Assembly (NCBI GenBank): GCA_012295275.1
Contig: CM022670.1
Coordinates: 39,409,751-39,472,250, forward strand
Source: Chrysomallon squamiferum
Taxonomy: Eukaryota; Mollusca; Gastropoda; Neomphalida; Peltospiridae
Length of the DNA stretch: 62,500 bases
Direction: 5' to 3'
Shown: positions 39,744-59,722 of the stretch, piece by piece
How the letters are laid out: every line of letters starts with the position of its first letter
How positions within the stretch are numbered: position 1 is the stretch's first letter
Notes under the pieces: generated by a model
Databases searched by the model: none
Seen by the model: the letters and a program-made list of their open reading frames with translations, nothing else
What the model was told of the DNA's origin: nothing
Made by a program: the position numbers and the translations under genes

Positions 39744-42700
39744 TCCTGAATCCTTACACAGTTCACAAAAATGTTGTATGAAACACAAATTGGTTAGTAA
39801 AACAATGGTACATTCTCTGGAATGATACACAAGCATTCATGAGATACAGTTTAAAATTAGTCATATTTGGTCACTTTTGCTGACTGACAAGGGAAAGGCT
39901 TGACTAGCAACAACAATTAGAATCTTTTCCAATTTCTTTTAAACCCTATTAAAAAAACACAGAAGAAATGGACAAATTTAAACCCATCTGTTTTTAATGA
40001 AATCTGTACACCTCAGATATAACCAAGCAATTGAAAATATACTTTTTCTGTACACAACAAACCTTCTTTTAACAACAAAAAAAAAAACAAACAAAAAAAA
40101 TTGAACTGAAAATAATGCCCTATTGTTCTCCTGGTCAGTACACTGAAGCAGATACAAGTCTTCCCGTTACAAGTTTATTAAGGCTTGTGAGAAATAATAA
40201 AGGTGTGGAAAAATAAAGTGAAGCAGCTGTTTTAAGATCAGCTGTAGAATTACTGAAGTTCATCTCTGCTGTTGTACTAAGACAGTGCTGTTATCTTTTA
40301 CTAATACAGCAATGATTCCATAACTATTTTATTTTTAAACTGGGGAATAGCATATCTCATTCATTGAAAGGAAAAGGCCTTATCTCCAAGAATGGAGGTA
40401 TTCTGACATCACATAAATTCTCAACACAGACTCTTCAAATACAGGTAACTGAAATGAAATATAACTGAAAAATTATGAAACTGTCTTTCATTATCAAAAT
40501 TCCATTTTTTTATTTTATTTATAAGATTACATATATATATTTGAATATTTGTGAATAATCTAAGATTGGGAAATGAAACGGACAAAAACATTTTAAATTA
40601 ACACAAAAAATGAAACGTTTTTATTTTGATTACTTATTACATACCACTGTTCCCAAACAAATTTATATATTTTTGTATTTTTAACTTTATAAAGAAATGA
40701 ATGTAAACATCCACAGATGACAAAGACTACAGTGAAATATAATTATATTTCTGTGACTAGATGTTTCAGAAATGTTTTAGGATTTTTCTAAAACAATAAA
40801 AAGAGATCCAGCTGTTTACTTATTATATAAAAAAGAAGTAATAGCACTTTTTGACATTTTTGTTTTGTTTTGAAATAGACTGTATGATAATAATATCAAT
40901 AATAATTGAAAAAAAAAAAAAAATAATAATAATTAAAGACAGGGTTTTGCTCAATGACAAAACCAAGGTATCGGAGGACTTACGAATTATATACCAATGT
41001 TTTTCTTTCAAACTTTCTCACTTTTTCCTTTTTTTCTTAATCTTTTATTTTGTTTCAAAATTATTATTTTTTTAATCAGATTTCAATTTGATACAAAATG
41101 ATATTTAATTTACGCAATACAAAGTATAAATAGACACATATATAAATGAACAGACAACAAAATATAATACATCCTTTCTGATTACTTTTTGCTTTAACAA
41201 ATAAACTGGATACACATTTTTAGCTAATAAAATAAGCAATATCTTGGTATGTGTAATAGTACTGTTACTTGTATTTTTCAGTACATCAAATATAGATGCC
41301 TAAATGTCAGAAAAATCCCAAGTATAATCATTCTTCTTAATAATAAATAATTCTTCCAACATCCACTGTTTTTTTTCATTCAGTATTTTCTCTCTGTAAA
41401 AATAATCGTTATCGTCATATAAAATGGTTATGCACAGAATTATTCTTGTATCTTTTTAGACGTGTGACCAATGAATAAATTAATAAAATAAACTCAGTGA
41501 TATAATGACATGCATCCATCCATCCATCACAAGATGGTGGATTCTTTGGTGATATGAATTTGTTTCCATGAAATGGTCATGGTTATTTAATACAGACTCT
41601 TTGCAAATTGTTCAGATCAAATTTTAATAGATATTTTTTTAATCTTTTATAAAGCTATTTATTTTTGTTTGAATTTAAGGCAATACTTTCAGGAAAATGT
41701 AATGCTTATTTAATGGAAAAAATTAATAACCTAAACAAACTTCGTAGTTGGTAAAGGGGACATTTCTCTGTCTAAACATGATTTTTAAATTTCTTCAACA
41801 GATAGCAATATTTCAGCTGTAAAGGGTTATGAATCTAGTTCTCTAAGACATTCTTATTAAATGAAAAGAAATAGTTCAATAATAAATATAGTAATAAATG
41901 TAGTGATCTGACAGAATACAGAATATTTCTAAATAATGGTCTTATGGATTAATGAGCAAAACAAATTAATTGTGCACAGCCTTTAACATATGTAAACAAA
42001 TTAAATAATTGAATAAACAACTAATGTACTGCTGAAAATTTTGAAAAACTAAATAAATAAATAAATAACAAAAAATAAACATAATAAATTAAACATACAA
42101 AACTGAAACAATTTCTGAGATGGTCATAAAAATACAATAAAATTAAACTGTATAAATTTTCTGTAAAACACATTTACATATTGGACCATATTGTTTTTCT
42201 TTCTTTTCCGAAGGAAACAAGTCAAATAAAAATAAAAAATTAAAATAAACTGGTAACTGAATCCCATTTTTTTTTCCACATGGACCCAACTTGTCAGTTA
42301 CAATTATATATTTATAATGTCTTACATTAAACACAGACAAAAGAGATCAAAACAACACAGACGCATCCTCGCAAAACAAGTCAACTTCTTTACTTTGAAA
42401 TCTGAATTATAATGACTTAGCTCTTTTTTTTTTTTTTAACAGAACAAGCTGTGTTCCTCAACTGACATCACTCTCAACACATCAGGTCAAAAGTTACAGT
42501 CCTTCCATGCCTGAGTCACCATTTTTTCTCTCTCATTTATACAGTAACTGATCACAGGCAACAAATAAAAAATATACAAAACATTCGCTATTTTGAGGGT
42601 TACATGTTGCATTATAAGAATGACTCTTTATATTAAGACTGGATCTCTGTACATCTTTGCGTTTTCCAATAAATAGAATTCTTGTCCTTTTCATTATTTA

Positions 42701-44588
42701 GCTAAAACGATTCCACAATCTGTTATATACAAATAAAATGACAGCACTAAATATTACATCTCTTAATAATAATAATAATAGTAATAGTAATAATGGAGAA
42801 GATCAGTCATATATTTTATGATGTATATATATATATATATATATAGATGAAATACAGGTTACAAATAACTTAATGATAAAGCTTTGTAAGTACCAGTTTG
42901 ACACTGAAAGTTAATAAATGAAAGTAATAATTATAATAAAATTCTAAAAATTATATAAATAAAATAATAATAAAATAAAAAAAAAAAAAAATAAAGAATA
43001 AAGTACAAGCAATTTTGTTTTTCAAGGATAACAATACCGATTTTTCTCAAATATCACAAATAACTGATATTAAAAAAAAATTTTTTTTTAAAAAAGTATT
43101 ACTATTTCTGTATGTTTTTAGCTGTTATGCAGCAGTTAAACTGTAACAGTTCAATTCTTTTTTAAAATCAAAGATCTACAACAGAATTTTTTTTAAAACA
43201 GCACTTAGCATTATCCTGTGTGACGTTATTGAAAAAATAAAATAATAATAATAATAATTTTAAAAAAAGGTTAATGAAATCAACCCCTCGATAATTAATG
43301 AAACTATATTAATTTCTGCTCCTGATACCATGCACCTTATTAAATCTCCTACATCAGTTTGTAAGAAATAAACAAGAACATCATTTAAATTACCCAACAC
43401 AAATGCTTTGAAATTTAAAACTTAAATGAGTCATGTAGGTTAATTATATTAAATAATTATTCTTCATTATTTAGCACTTGGCTTTTAACATTAATTCGTA
43501 GACAAAAATAAATCATTTTAAATACAGATATAACATTATATACCATCCTGTGATGGAAATATTAGAAAGATTCGATATTTTGATTTATTTACATGAAATA
43601 CAAATCATGACTGGAGTTAAAAAAAAAAAAAAATTACAATCTGATTCATGTTTTAGCTGCTTCCCATCAGACAGGCCATGAAAGGACTCTAAAAATATAA
43701 TTATGTAACCATGTCATCACTTGTAAAGTTTTAAAAGGTTAATAATAAAAAAACTGTAATAGATAGTTATATACACACATGTATATATTTATATATATAT
43801 ATATTTTTTATTTTTTTCCCTTGATACTAGAAAAATAATTACTAATAACATCTGTCTAAATTAATATTTATACAATGTCTGCCAAATGTGACACTTTTAT
43901 TTTTTTCATCTTCGTCAGAAATATAACATTGCTGCATCACAATGGCAGGGATAGAAAAAAAAAAAAAAAAAAAAAACACCCCCAGAAAATCCTAAAATAT
44001 CACACTGGCTATCTTTTGACAAATAACCTTTCATGAAAAAAAAAAAAAAAAAACAATATCAGTTTTTAAATACAGATCTATCCCATTGGGATATGGTCAC
44101 CTCTCCACAAACTGATTCACTGATTATCAAATTATTCCATCTATCTAATAGGATATGACAGCACTTGTATCACAGTTTCGTCATTTTTAAATCATTGAAT
44201 GTTTTTTGAATGTGTGCATGTGTGTGTGTGCATATGCATGTGATATATATATATATATATATGTTATAAACACAGACACTGTGTACATGTGCTTGCATAT
44301 ACACATATGTAGTGTGATTTTCTGTTTGTATATGAATGTAGTGTACATGTGCATGCAGTACATTTTTTATGTAGGTGTACTTGTGTAAAATGTGTCTATG
44401 ACAAATGAATGTACAGAAACAAGGGGATAAAATCAAGTGGCAGTATTCTCTCTTATCTCTGTGTGCTGATTGAAAAACAGCAAAACATTCTGCAATCGCC
44501 AACATCCAGAAATCCCCACACAGAACATTCAGCTACTTCACACTGCACCTTTCTGCGCTCAAATCAGTCAGGATCCATCGTCCCAGCA
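37148..44588. other. 7.4-kb non-coding interval between converging genes
   Basis: No coding segment is seen on either strand between the stop codons of ASNSD1 (+) and STK11 (-). ASNSD1 probably ends soon after 37247. The remainder is AT-rich but of mostly ordinary complexity, with poly(A) at 39249-39281, (AT)n at about 39709-39737 and 44243-44262, and further A runs at 43620, 43958 and 44037. It may contain a very long STK11 3' UTR. Confidence 0.5.
37242..37247 (+). terminator. Poly(A) signal for ASNSD1
   Basis: AATAAA lies 95 bp after the ASNSD1 stop codon, preceded by a T-tract (37157-37180) and followed by a T-rich stretch. Confidence 0.6.
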
Positions 44589-51530
<6,942 letters not shown>

Positions 51531-52392
51531 AATTGAGGCTGTTTTAATTGTCTTTTTCTTTGAAAACGCATCACAAATCAACAATTTTGGAAACTGTTAA
51601 TTTCTAAAGGAAATGCGTCCATTTTACCACATATCAAAACGAGGCTACAATTTCTGATTGGTTTCCGGATTATGCCGGTTATAGCCAATGACGTAGATTA
51701 TAAACTAGACCGCGCATAGACACCATAACTCTGTCAAACTAGGTCTGAACTTCCGGCGATGGTAAAAACAAACGTACGTCTGTGCGCTAAAATTATCCGA
51801 TTATAAATGTTCACAATTAATTAAATAACAAACAAAAGAAAATTATTTCTACACCACTGGAAAGAGCATGGAATAAATTATAAAATGATGCTATACTTAT
51901 GACGGTAATTAGACAAATAACTTAGTAATGTTAATTTTTATTTTCCTACAATTCCAATAGTGTAAATTTTAATTTAATTAAATTCTCGTATCTCCCATAA
52001 CATTTTAACTACTACCTCATTCGCAGTTTAATTCTTTCTTAGTTTCTATACGATCGTGTCAGAGGCTGTAGTCACCGTCAAAATCATGAAAATGCAAGAT
52101 TCGATCGATCAACATTAGTATTAGTAACTGCAGCTTGCAAAAGTCTAATACAGTGTATTATACACATATAAATTATCTTCAGAAAGTTACAAATTATATT
52201 TAAAAACTCAGATCAACAATATATGTCTCTTCTGTTCATTATAGACTGAGTATGATTTCATTTTAATTTGTAATAGTAAATACAAGTCACCTAGGTATTT
52301 TGAAATCTCTTAACATGTCACATTTTTCTTTTCCCCCATTTTCAGAGCTTGGATTAATATAGGGATATCTTTTGTGTTATTTAATTTTCTTT

Positions 52393-52426
<34 letters not shown>

Positions 52427-52524
52427 TTTTTTTTTATTAATTTTTAATTGTTGATTTTTTTTTTTTATTCCTTATCGATTTATCTTTTCATTTACATCTT
52501 ATTTATTTTATTTTATTTGTTGAT

Positions 52525-52620
<96 letters not shown>

Positions 52621-53187
52621 GGAACATGTACTCAATTTTAAAATTTTAGAAAGATAAAATTTACTGAATGTTAAAAGTTCTTATATTTTGTTTTTGTTTT
52701 GTGGTATTTAGTACCAAAATAAAAATAAAATAAAATAAAAAAATAAATAATAAAAAAATAGAACTAACAAATAAATAACGTTCCGTTATGATTGATATGA
52801 TTAGAAGTTAATTTGTAAATTAATTTAATGGCATTACAATGAAAAGAAACTGATAATTTCATGTGAATCTTTTTCTATATTTTTCCGCTGAAAAATAAAC
52901 ACAAAATAAACTTACATTGTAATTAAATCGTTTTATTTAAACCTAACTGGATATGGCAGTAACAACAAGGGGCATAACTCTTACGTTCGACACTTATAGT
53001 GCGTATTTATATGGAATAACAAGTTGCTGTGTCAATATATCAGCTACCTAGGTTAGAATACCAATTTATGAACTAATGTATCGAATTAAATATAGTTCCG
53101 TCACAAAAAGCAATATTTTTGGTCAGTGCCTGAAAATACAGAAATTTATCTAGTTGTCATAGCTTGCCAGTAAGTATGGTGATTACA

Positions 53188-53238
<51 letters not shown>

Positions 53239-54222
53239 AATATATGCACAAACACACTCTCTAGTATATAATATATTTCAGCGCTTCATGTTATGATTGG
53301 TCGTCCCTAACAAATATATAAATAATGACTATAACATGATTTCTGTATCACAGTACATGCTCCATACACACGTATTCTGAACAATTTATACTCGGTGTTA
53401 TGTGAAAAAATGAATGCAGGATTTGTTCGGAAAACGTACCTTGTAAATAGCAGCCCAAAGAGACGTCATTGTATGAGGACAATACGATCTTTATTCTCTA
53501 TAATACAATAGAACTCATTCTTTGATAAGGAGGCGACAAAATTAATGTTTATGGATATAATAATAATAATAATGTATTATATGGTAATATAATAATAAAG
53601 ACACGAACCTTCAGAGTGGCCCTCTTTCCTTATTTTCTGACACTTTTGTGTTACAAAGAAAGTGGTACAATTTACCCTGGATTAAGACACATATACATGT
53701 TTAATTGGGATGGATATAAATTACTCTTAGGAACGGTAATAATAATAATAATAATAATATATATATATAATGACTTATGTGTGTTTACATGTATGCGTGG
53801 ATTTTTTTGTTGATGCCGACATTCGTATTTATTTACATATTTCTTTGTGTATGTTTGTGCTTCTTGATTAATAATATTTTCATAGAGGTTAATCACATAA
53901 AGATTCTGCCAAACAAACGTAAAATAAAATAACTAAATAAAAAGTAAAAAAAAAAAAAAAAATACGATATTAAAACATTTACTATCTATTTCATGTTACA
54001 ATAAAACACACAAATAACTGAGTCTGCTTCAAAACATCTGATCCTCCTTATTCTATGCGGGTTTTTTTTTTTTTTTTTTGAGCAGTGTTCCTACATCTTC
54101 TCGTTCTCGTTCTTGTGGCCATGATCCGTTATTAAATTACTACTGACTGGTATCTTGTCAAGTCTGTTCATAATAATTATTTTAGTAAGAAAAGAAAAAA
54201 AAAAAGAAATAAAAATGTTTCG
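51531..54222. other. Intergenic region upstream of STK11
   Basis: Immediately upstream of the STK11 ATG is a segment with more G/C and several CpGs (51540-51790), the likely promoter. AAGGGGCATAACTCT lies at 52967-52981. Simple sequence: poly(T) at about 52398-52430, (TTTA)n/(TTA)n at 52520-52620, (CA)n at 53189-53236, and (AAT)n/(AT)n at 53740-53770. No gene is supported. The right end should hold the 3' UTR of the LU-domain gene. Confidence 0.5.
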
Positions 54223-54437
54223 CTAAAACTTCCAGTTGCAGAGGTCTGATTCACAGCATGTGACGCTTGTTACTCCTGTCTGTTGAATCAGATCACACAG
54301 CTGTGGTTCCATGCAGCCAGTGAAACTGAATCTGTTGTCGTTATCCCACACCGAGCCACAGACTTGCTGCAAAATAGAAATGTCAAAATAATTAATTATA
54401 TATATATATATATATATCAGTTTGATTGTACAGAATG

Positions 54438-54475
<38 letters not shown>

Positions 54476-55267
54476 TCGGTATAATCTTCAAGACGAGGTT
54501 CGTGAATTCAAATAAAAGTATTTAACGATATTTTTATTATGATTTAATTTTGATTTTTGACGCTGGAAAGAATATAAAATAACAAAAGTCGTTTTTGGCT
54601 TGTTAGATATGTTACTAAACAGCTTAGCGGCTAACGTTTGCTTGGGATTTTTTTTATATTTGTTTTAGAAAAAACCTTCTTATTTGAATTAAAATAACTA
54701 CGTCTTAAAGACTCCCAAGCAGCTATTTGGAATGTGTTAATCTGATAGTAATATTCCCACACCGAATTCTGTCCAAAATTAACTAATGAGATAAAACGCC
54801 AGTCTGTGTCTTCTTGTCGCCAACCCACTAATATGCTAATACCTTTCCAGGTAGAAATTAGCATTTCTTCGAAATAGTTGTGTAACAGAATAAGTTGATA
54901 ATCCTTTATCTTCAGTTATCCGAATGTCTTAATTTATATAGATATTTCCAGCCCCATATATTTACATACAGTTATAAAAAAAATAGCCTGAAGAGAGGTT
55001 TATTCAATATTTCTAATTTTGTTTTTATAAAATAAAGATTTCGTACATTGATTTTAGCTATAGGATTTTAGCTGTTTTCTGATTTCATAGCTTAGGATAA
55101 ATGATGCTAAACCTTTATTAAATTACCTTTTCATAAAACCGAACACCGCCAATTTAATACTAAATTTATTAAATGAAATGGAACGGATAAATATTCTTTG
55201 AAGACTTTTTGTTTTGTTTTGTTTCATTTCATTTTTATATTATAAATCTTACTTTGGAAAGCGAGCG

Positions 55268-55317
<50 letters not shown>

Positions 55318-56599
55318 GAAACAGAAAATGCGTTTTATATATGAACAATACTTACTCCGGGGGCACATTCTTTTTCTTCATATTCGCAGTAAAACTCATT
55401 CCCGCGACATGTATTACACATCAGCGTGTCTGTAACAAACGACAAGAACAACAATAATAATAATAATAATAAAATATATATATATATATATATCAGGCAT
55501 GGGCAACCTTTTTCGAGAAGCGGGCCACATGAGAATGGCTCACGCTCAGGCGGGCCGCAGGTACTAATTTAGGCAGTTTTGTGTTTTTACGTAGAGCTTA
55601 TTTTAATAAATTTTTCATTTTCATTTACTTCAGGAACTGTTATAACAAAAAAAAAAAATTACGTTTGTTTTAGTATATTAGTAGATACAAAATAGATTCA
55701 TTTCATAAAATTTGAATTAAGGTTATTTTCTTCGTGAAATTAGGCGGGCCATTCAGAAAGACACATGGGCCGCTGTTTGCCCATGACTGGTATATATATA
55801 TATATATATGTATATTTATATATATAATTAAGAAAATAAATCTATTTAGCATGGTTTTAAGCCGATCACTTTCATGGCAACATCAATTTATTGAAGAAAA
55901 AAACCAAATCAATATTAACAGTAAGAATTATGACAGAATTGATTCTGGTAAGACGATATCTATCAAAAGAAAGACAAAGAAAAGAGAGAAAAGTTTCTGG
56001 TGGTAAATATCGAAAGAACACCAACAATCATGGCAAGTTGATCCGTCGAATATTTAATCGAAATATTACCGCTGCTTGTCTTTACTACTATTATAAGAAG
56101 CAGCTTTTCTGTTTGTATAAAGCATTTGGCGAGGTGTTGGTAGAGAATTTAATATGTTGAAAATGAATGCTAGATACGTTGTAGAGATAAGAATATTTAG
56201 AAAAAAAAAAAAAAAAAAATTAGAACTATAGGAGAGAATACAGTATTTTTTTAGTGTGCATCTATCAGTGAATTATTCAAGCAGAACTCAAGTAGGCGTT
56301 GAAATCTATTATAACCCCCCCCCCAGGAGAGAGTAAAGAAAGACCCTCCCATACAGCATTATGATTACCGCAGGCTTGAATCAGACTCGTGAAGTAGAAG
56401 AATTATTTTTATTTTAATAGAACGCTGGCTGCGGTCCAGATTTCAAGAAGGTTCTTTATCAGAAACAGTGAATGAGTTGAAAAGCTTATTGAGAAACTGA
56501 AAAGAGGTACACAGCAAGGTGTGTTTTTTTTTCACTACGTCACTAATAACAAACATACCAGACTCTCTCAAAACGTGCTGAGGCAATTCACTTGATTCT

Positions 56600-56683
<84 letters not shown>

Positions 56684-56711
56684 TGTGTGTTTGTTTATGT
56701 GTGTGTGTTTA

Positions 56712-56742
<31 letters not shown>

Positions 56743-57576
56743 TTATGTGTGTGTGTGTTTATGTGTGTGTGTGTTTGTGTGTGTTTATGTGTGTGTGTGT
56801 TTGTGTGTGTGTAAATGACCGTATGATACCAGTCATATTTTGATACAGAAATTTATTATCCGATTTTAAATATAAGTGTAGCTATTTTCTTTTTCTTCTT
56901 TATATATGTGTGTGGCGCTTTTTCAGTGTATTGCGAAATCATCTTTGTGGCATATTAATAAAACTATCTTTATAATACAAGTGAAACTGTTTAATGGAAA
57001 AGAATATAATTTTGTTACCTACTAAAAATGAATTAGTAATAAAATAATCATCTTAAAACGTTTATAGTTGACAAAAAAAAAAAAAAAAAAAAAAAATCAT
57101 CTTATAATGATTACTATTTACGAGAAATCTTAGGAAAAATTAACGAGTATTATTTAAACAGCTATAAATCACAAATGATTATTTAATTTTATAAAATCAA
57201 AACTTTTACGAATATTCAGAAACTGCAATAACATATTTTTCTGAACGTTTTTATCCTTAACGCGGGGGTTTGGATTACGTAGGCCTCACAGATACTCGTA
57301 AAAACAAATGTTACGTTTATGAATACAGATTTTATTTTGTTAACTTACCTAATGATTTTTTCTGCCTGGCTTGGTCATCGCCGGTTAATTTAGCCGCCAC
57401 AATACCGTGTTTGTGTATCGTGTTGATGTTCCTCAGTACTCTTGAGTAATCCTCATTCTTCGTGTGAATCAATGATTTAAAAAAATGAATGTGACAAATT
57501 AGCATCCAATAAGTGCATAATATTAAAATATAATTTTTATTCACAATATGACAAAAAAGAACAGAATTTTATATAC

Positions 57577-57609
<33 letters not shown>

Positions 57610-57939
57610 ACGTAAGTTTATTTATTTACGTAATACTTCGTTCGAAAGTTTTTATTATCGAGTACGAAACTAAATAGGTAAATAATAAAAAAAAAAATTT
57701 AAATAAATAAAAGTACAGTTATTTTCTAATGCTGTTTCAAACATTCGATAGAATTACATTGCTAAAAATAGAAGAAAAAAAAAAAAAAAGAAATCGGAAA
57801 AAAGTTTAAAAGTGAAAAATAATTTTTATATCAATACGTTGCCTAAACGTATCTTTTACACTTAAACCTATATTTCGATACTGTAATATTCATAATAATA
57901 GAAATTATTTATAAATAATACTAATACTAATACTAATAC

Positions 57940-57987
<48 letters not shown>

Positions 57988-58129
57988 CAACAACAACAAC
58001 AACAGCACTGTTATTACAAAGTAATTCGCAAACTTATGAAAAAGATCAAACCATGTTTTGCGGTTTTCCTTCAACGTCCACCAAGAAGACTAAAGCAACA
58101 ACGAGAATCGAACCCAGCGCAGTAGACAT
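54223..58129 (-). CDS. Small secreted Ly6/uPAR (LU) domain protein
   Basis: Predicted 134-aa secreted protein. Exons: 58052-58129, 57349-57457, 55356-55429, 54223-54366; phases agree (0, 1, 0). Exon 1 codes for a signal peptide (MSTALGSILVVALVFLVDVEG). Exon 2 codes for a charged linker ending RQKKSL, a possible dibasic processing site. Exons 3 and 4 code for one LU domain with ten cysteines (MCNTC, YC, KEC, QVC, TGC, QLC, CC, LCN), including the family's final CC...DLCN pattern. This implies a three-finger fold with five disulfides. The protein ends NWKF with no hydrophobic tail, so a GPI anchor is unlikely. The in-frame stop TGA upstream of the ATG supports this start. The exon 1 donor (GTTTGA) and exon 2 acceptor are weak and rest on phase. 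Ligand and function are unknown. Confidence 0.72.
55273..55312. repeat. (CA)n microsatellite
   Basis: About 20 CA units, about 44 bp from the LU gene exon 3. Confidence 0.95.
55494..55789. mobile_element. Non-autonomous hAT-like element
   Basis: A 296-bp segment begins CAGGCATGGGCAACCTTTTT and ends TTTGCCCATGACTG, whose complement begins CAGTCATGGGCAAA, giving terminal inverted repeats of about 13 bp with one mismatch. Subterminal GCGGGCC words occur on both sides, as in many hAT elements. Flanks are ATATATAT and GTATATAT, compatible with an 8-bp target duplication inside an AT repeat. No transposase is encoded. It lies in the LU gene intron 2. Confidence 0.8.
56602..56813. repeat. (GT)n microsatellite, interrupted
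   Basis: About 210 bp of GT units with regular TTTG and TTTATG interruptions, forming a higher-order pattern in the right half. The valine/cysteine open frames across it are artefacts. Confidence 0.97.
57931..58002. repeat. (TAA)n-(CAA)n microsatellite
   Basis: Trinucleotide array in LU gene intron 1, about 50 bp from the exon 1 donor. Confidence 0.95.
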
Positions 58130-59661
58130 CACTGCTTGTGTTTGTCAGTCCGAGGACGGTGAGAGAAGCAGAATAACAAGTGTCTGTTAGTCCGAAAACC
58201 GTTTGCGATTCGGGAGAACTAGACGTCCACTGTTTATTTAAAAGGTCGAAGACATGTTTATTTTTGTTGCCTTCTGACATGTTAATTATGCTTAATTTTC
58301 GTTAATACGACGTTTCCGATGTGTGTAAACGAAGTCCGCTGTTTCGATTCTGGGAAAATGACAGTTTGATGAAGAAACTAATGGAAGTAATTTGCTTGTT
58401 CTTTCTAAATGGTTACAAATTCGGGGAAGCAAGGAGGCAACCTAGAGAAAAACACAAAATTAAAAAGTAGCAACAAACTCAAAAGGAATCTGGTAAACTG
58501 GAAATATATGTTATTTTTTAATGTAAATCTGTATAAAATCAGTCAGATAAACCTGTATCACAAATTAATTTAAAAAGTAATAATGTCTATACAATAAGAA
58601 AATAAACAGGAAAAGAAATGAAAGGAAAACAAAATTAATGAAAACTTGCATTTGCGTTTATTTAGAATGTTAATTATTTTAAGAAATTCTTTATTACTGT
58701 TCAAAACTATTATTTGTGTCTGATTTCCTAATTATTTATATTATTTATGCACATTTTAAAAAATTTCAAAATTCCATTAACTGATACTTTCTAAATCAAG
58801 GTAAGTCAAAATTATATGAATATTTTAACTACAAAAAAAAAAAAAAAAAAAAATAAATAAAAAAAAAAAAAAAAATTAAATAAAATAAAAATAAGAATTA
58901 AAAAAAAGAATCTCATTGATGTCGATTTCCAAAACCTTGAATACATTACTACGCTATGCTACTCTGTTATAAAATGCTCAGATAAATGCATGTACTTTAT
59001 AAGTCTTCTAAACTAGTAAAATAACAAGACCTTTTTGTTCTGACCTTTACATCTTTCAAAGATGGGATCCGTCGGATTGTTTTCAAAATAATTTAAAATT
59101 AAAAACACAGGAAATTCCTGTTGGTCTCTGTCTCCTTATACACTGTCCAGGACTATTCCATCATTTTGTGACAAGGTCATTATTACTTCACTAATACACC
59201 ACCGTTTACAATGGCGTCCGTGCACTTTAAATGACGGGGCGCGCAAATTAGCAAACTGTACGAAGGTCACAGGGTCCGTGTGCAAAAATAACATTGAAAA
59301 CTGATTATCTGGTTTTCATCCCGTGGAGCCGAGGAGACCAACTAGCCTAATTAGAAAAAGAATAGCTCTCAATTAGGGGAACAAATATTTAAACTGGGCT
59401 TTAACTGTCTGTGAAATTCATCAATGAACCTTGATGAATGCTAATCTGAATAATCTGCACTCCGAGTAGTGTCTTTCGTTGTCGATATGAGATTACATGT
59501 GACCGATCAGCTGGCAGGCGATCTCAGTCATCGGTTAGGTTTGTTAGAGTTTATGGAATTTGTCATCGTGTCTCTTTCTCAGTCGACCTCTCTGTTTGTT
59601 CCGGTCATCCATCCACCCATCCACCAACTATAACATGCATATCTATCTATCTATATCTATA

Positions 59662-59722
<61 letters not shown>

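Noticed and set aside
51531-51584. Extension of the STK11 reading frame upstream of the chosen start
   Set aside because: The frame is open for 18 more codons, but the first codon is TTG and there is no ATG; MAHDD at 51530 is the first standard start.
56602-56843. Open frames of alternating Val/Cys
   Set aside because: Translation of a (GT)n microsatellite in all frames.
58100-58130. tRNA B-box-like GGGTTCGATTCTC on the minus strand
   Set aside because: No A box, acceptor stem or cloverleaf can be built around it, and the same bases code for the signal peptide of the LU protein.
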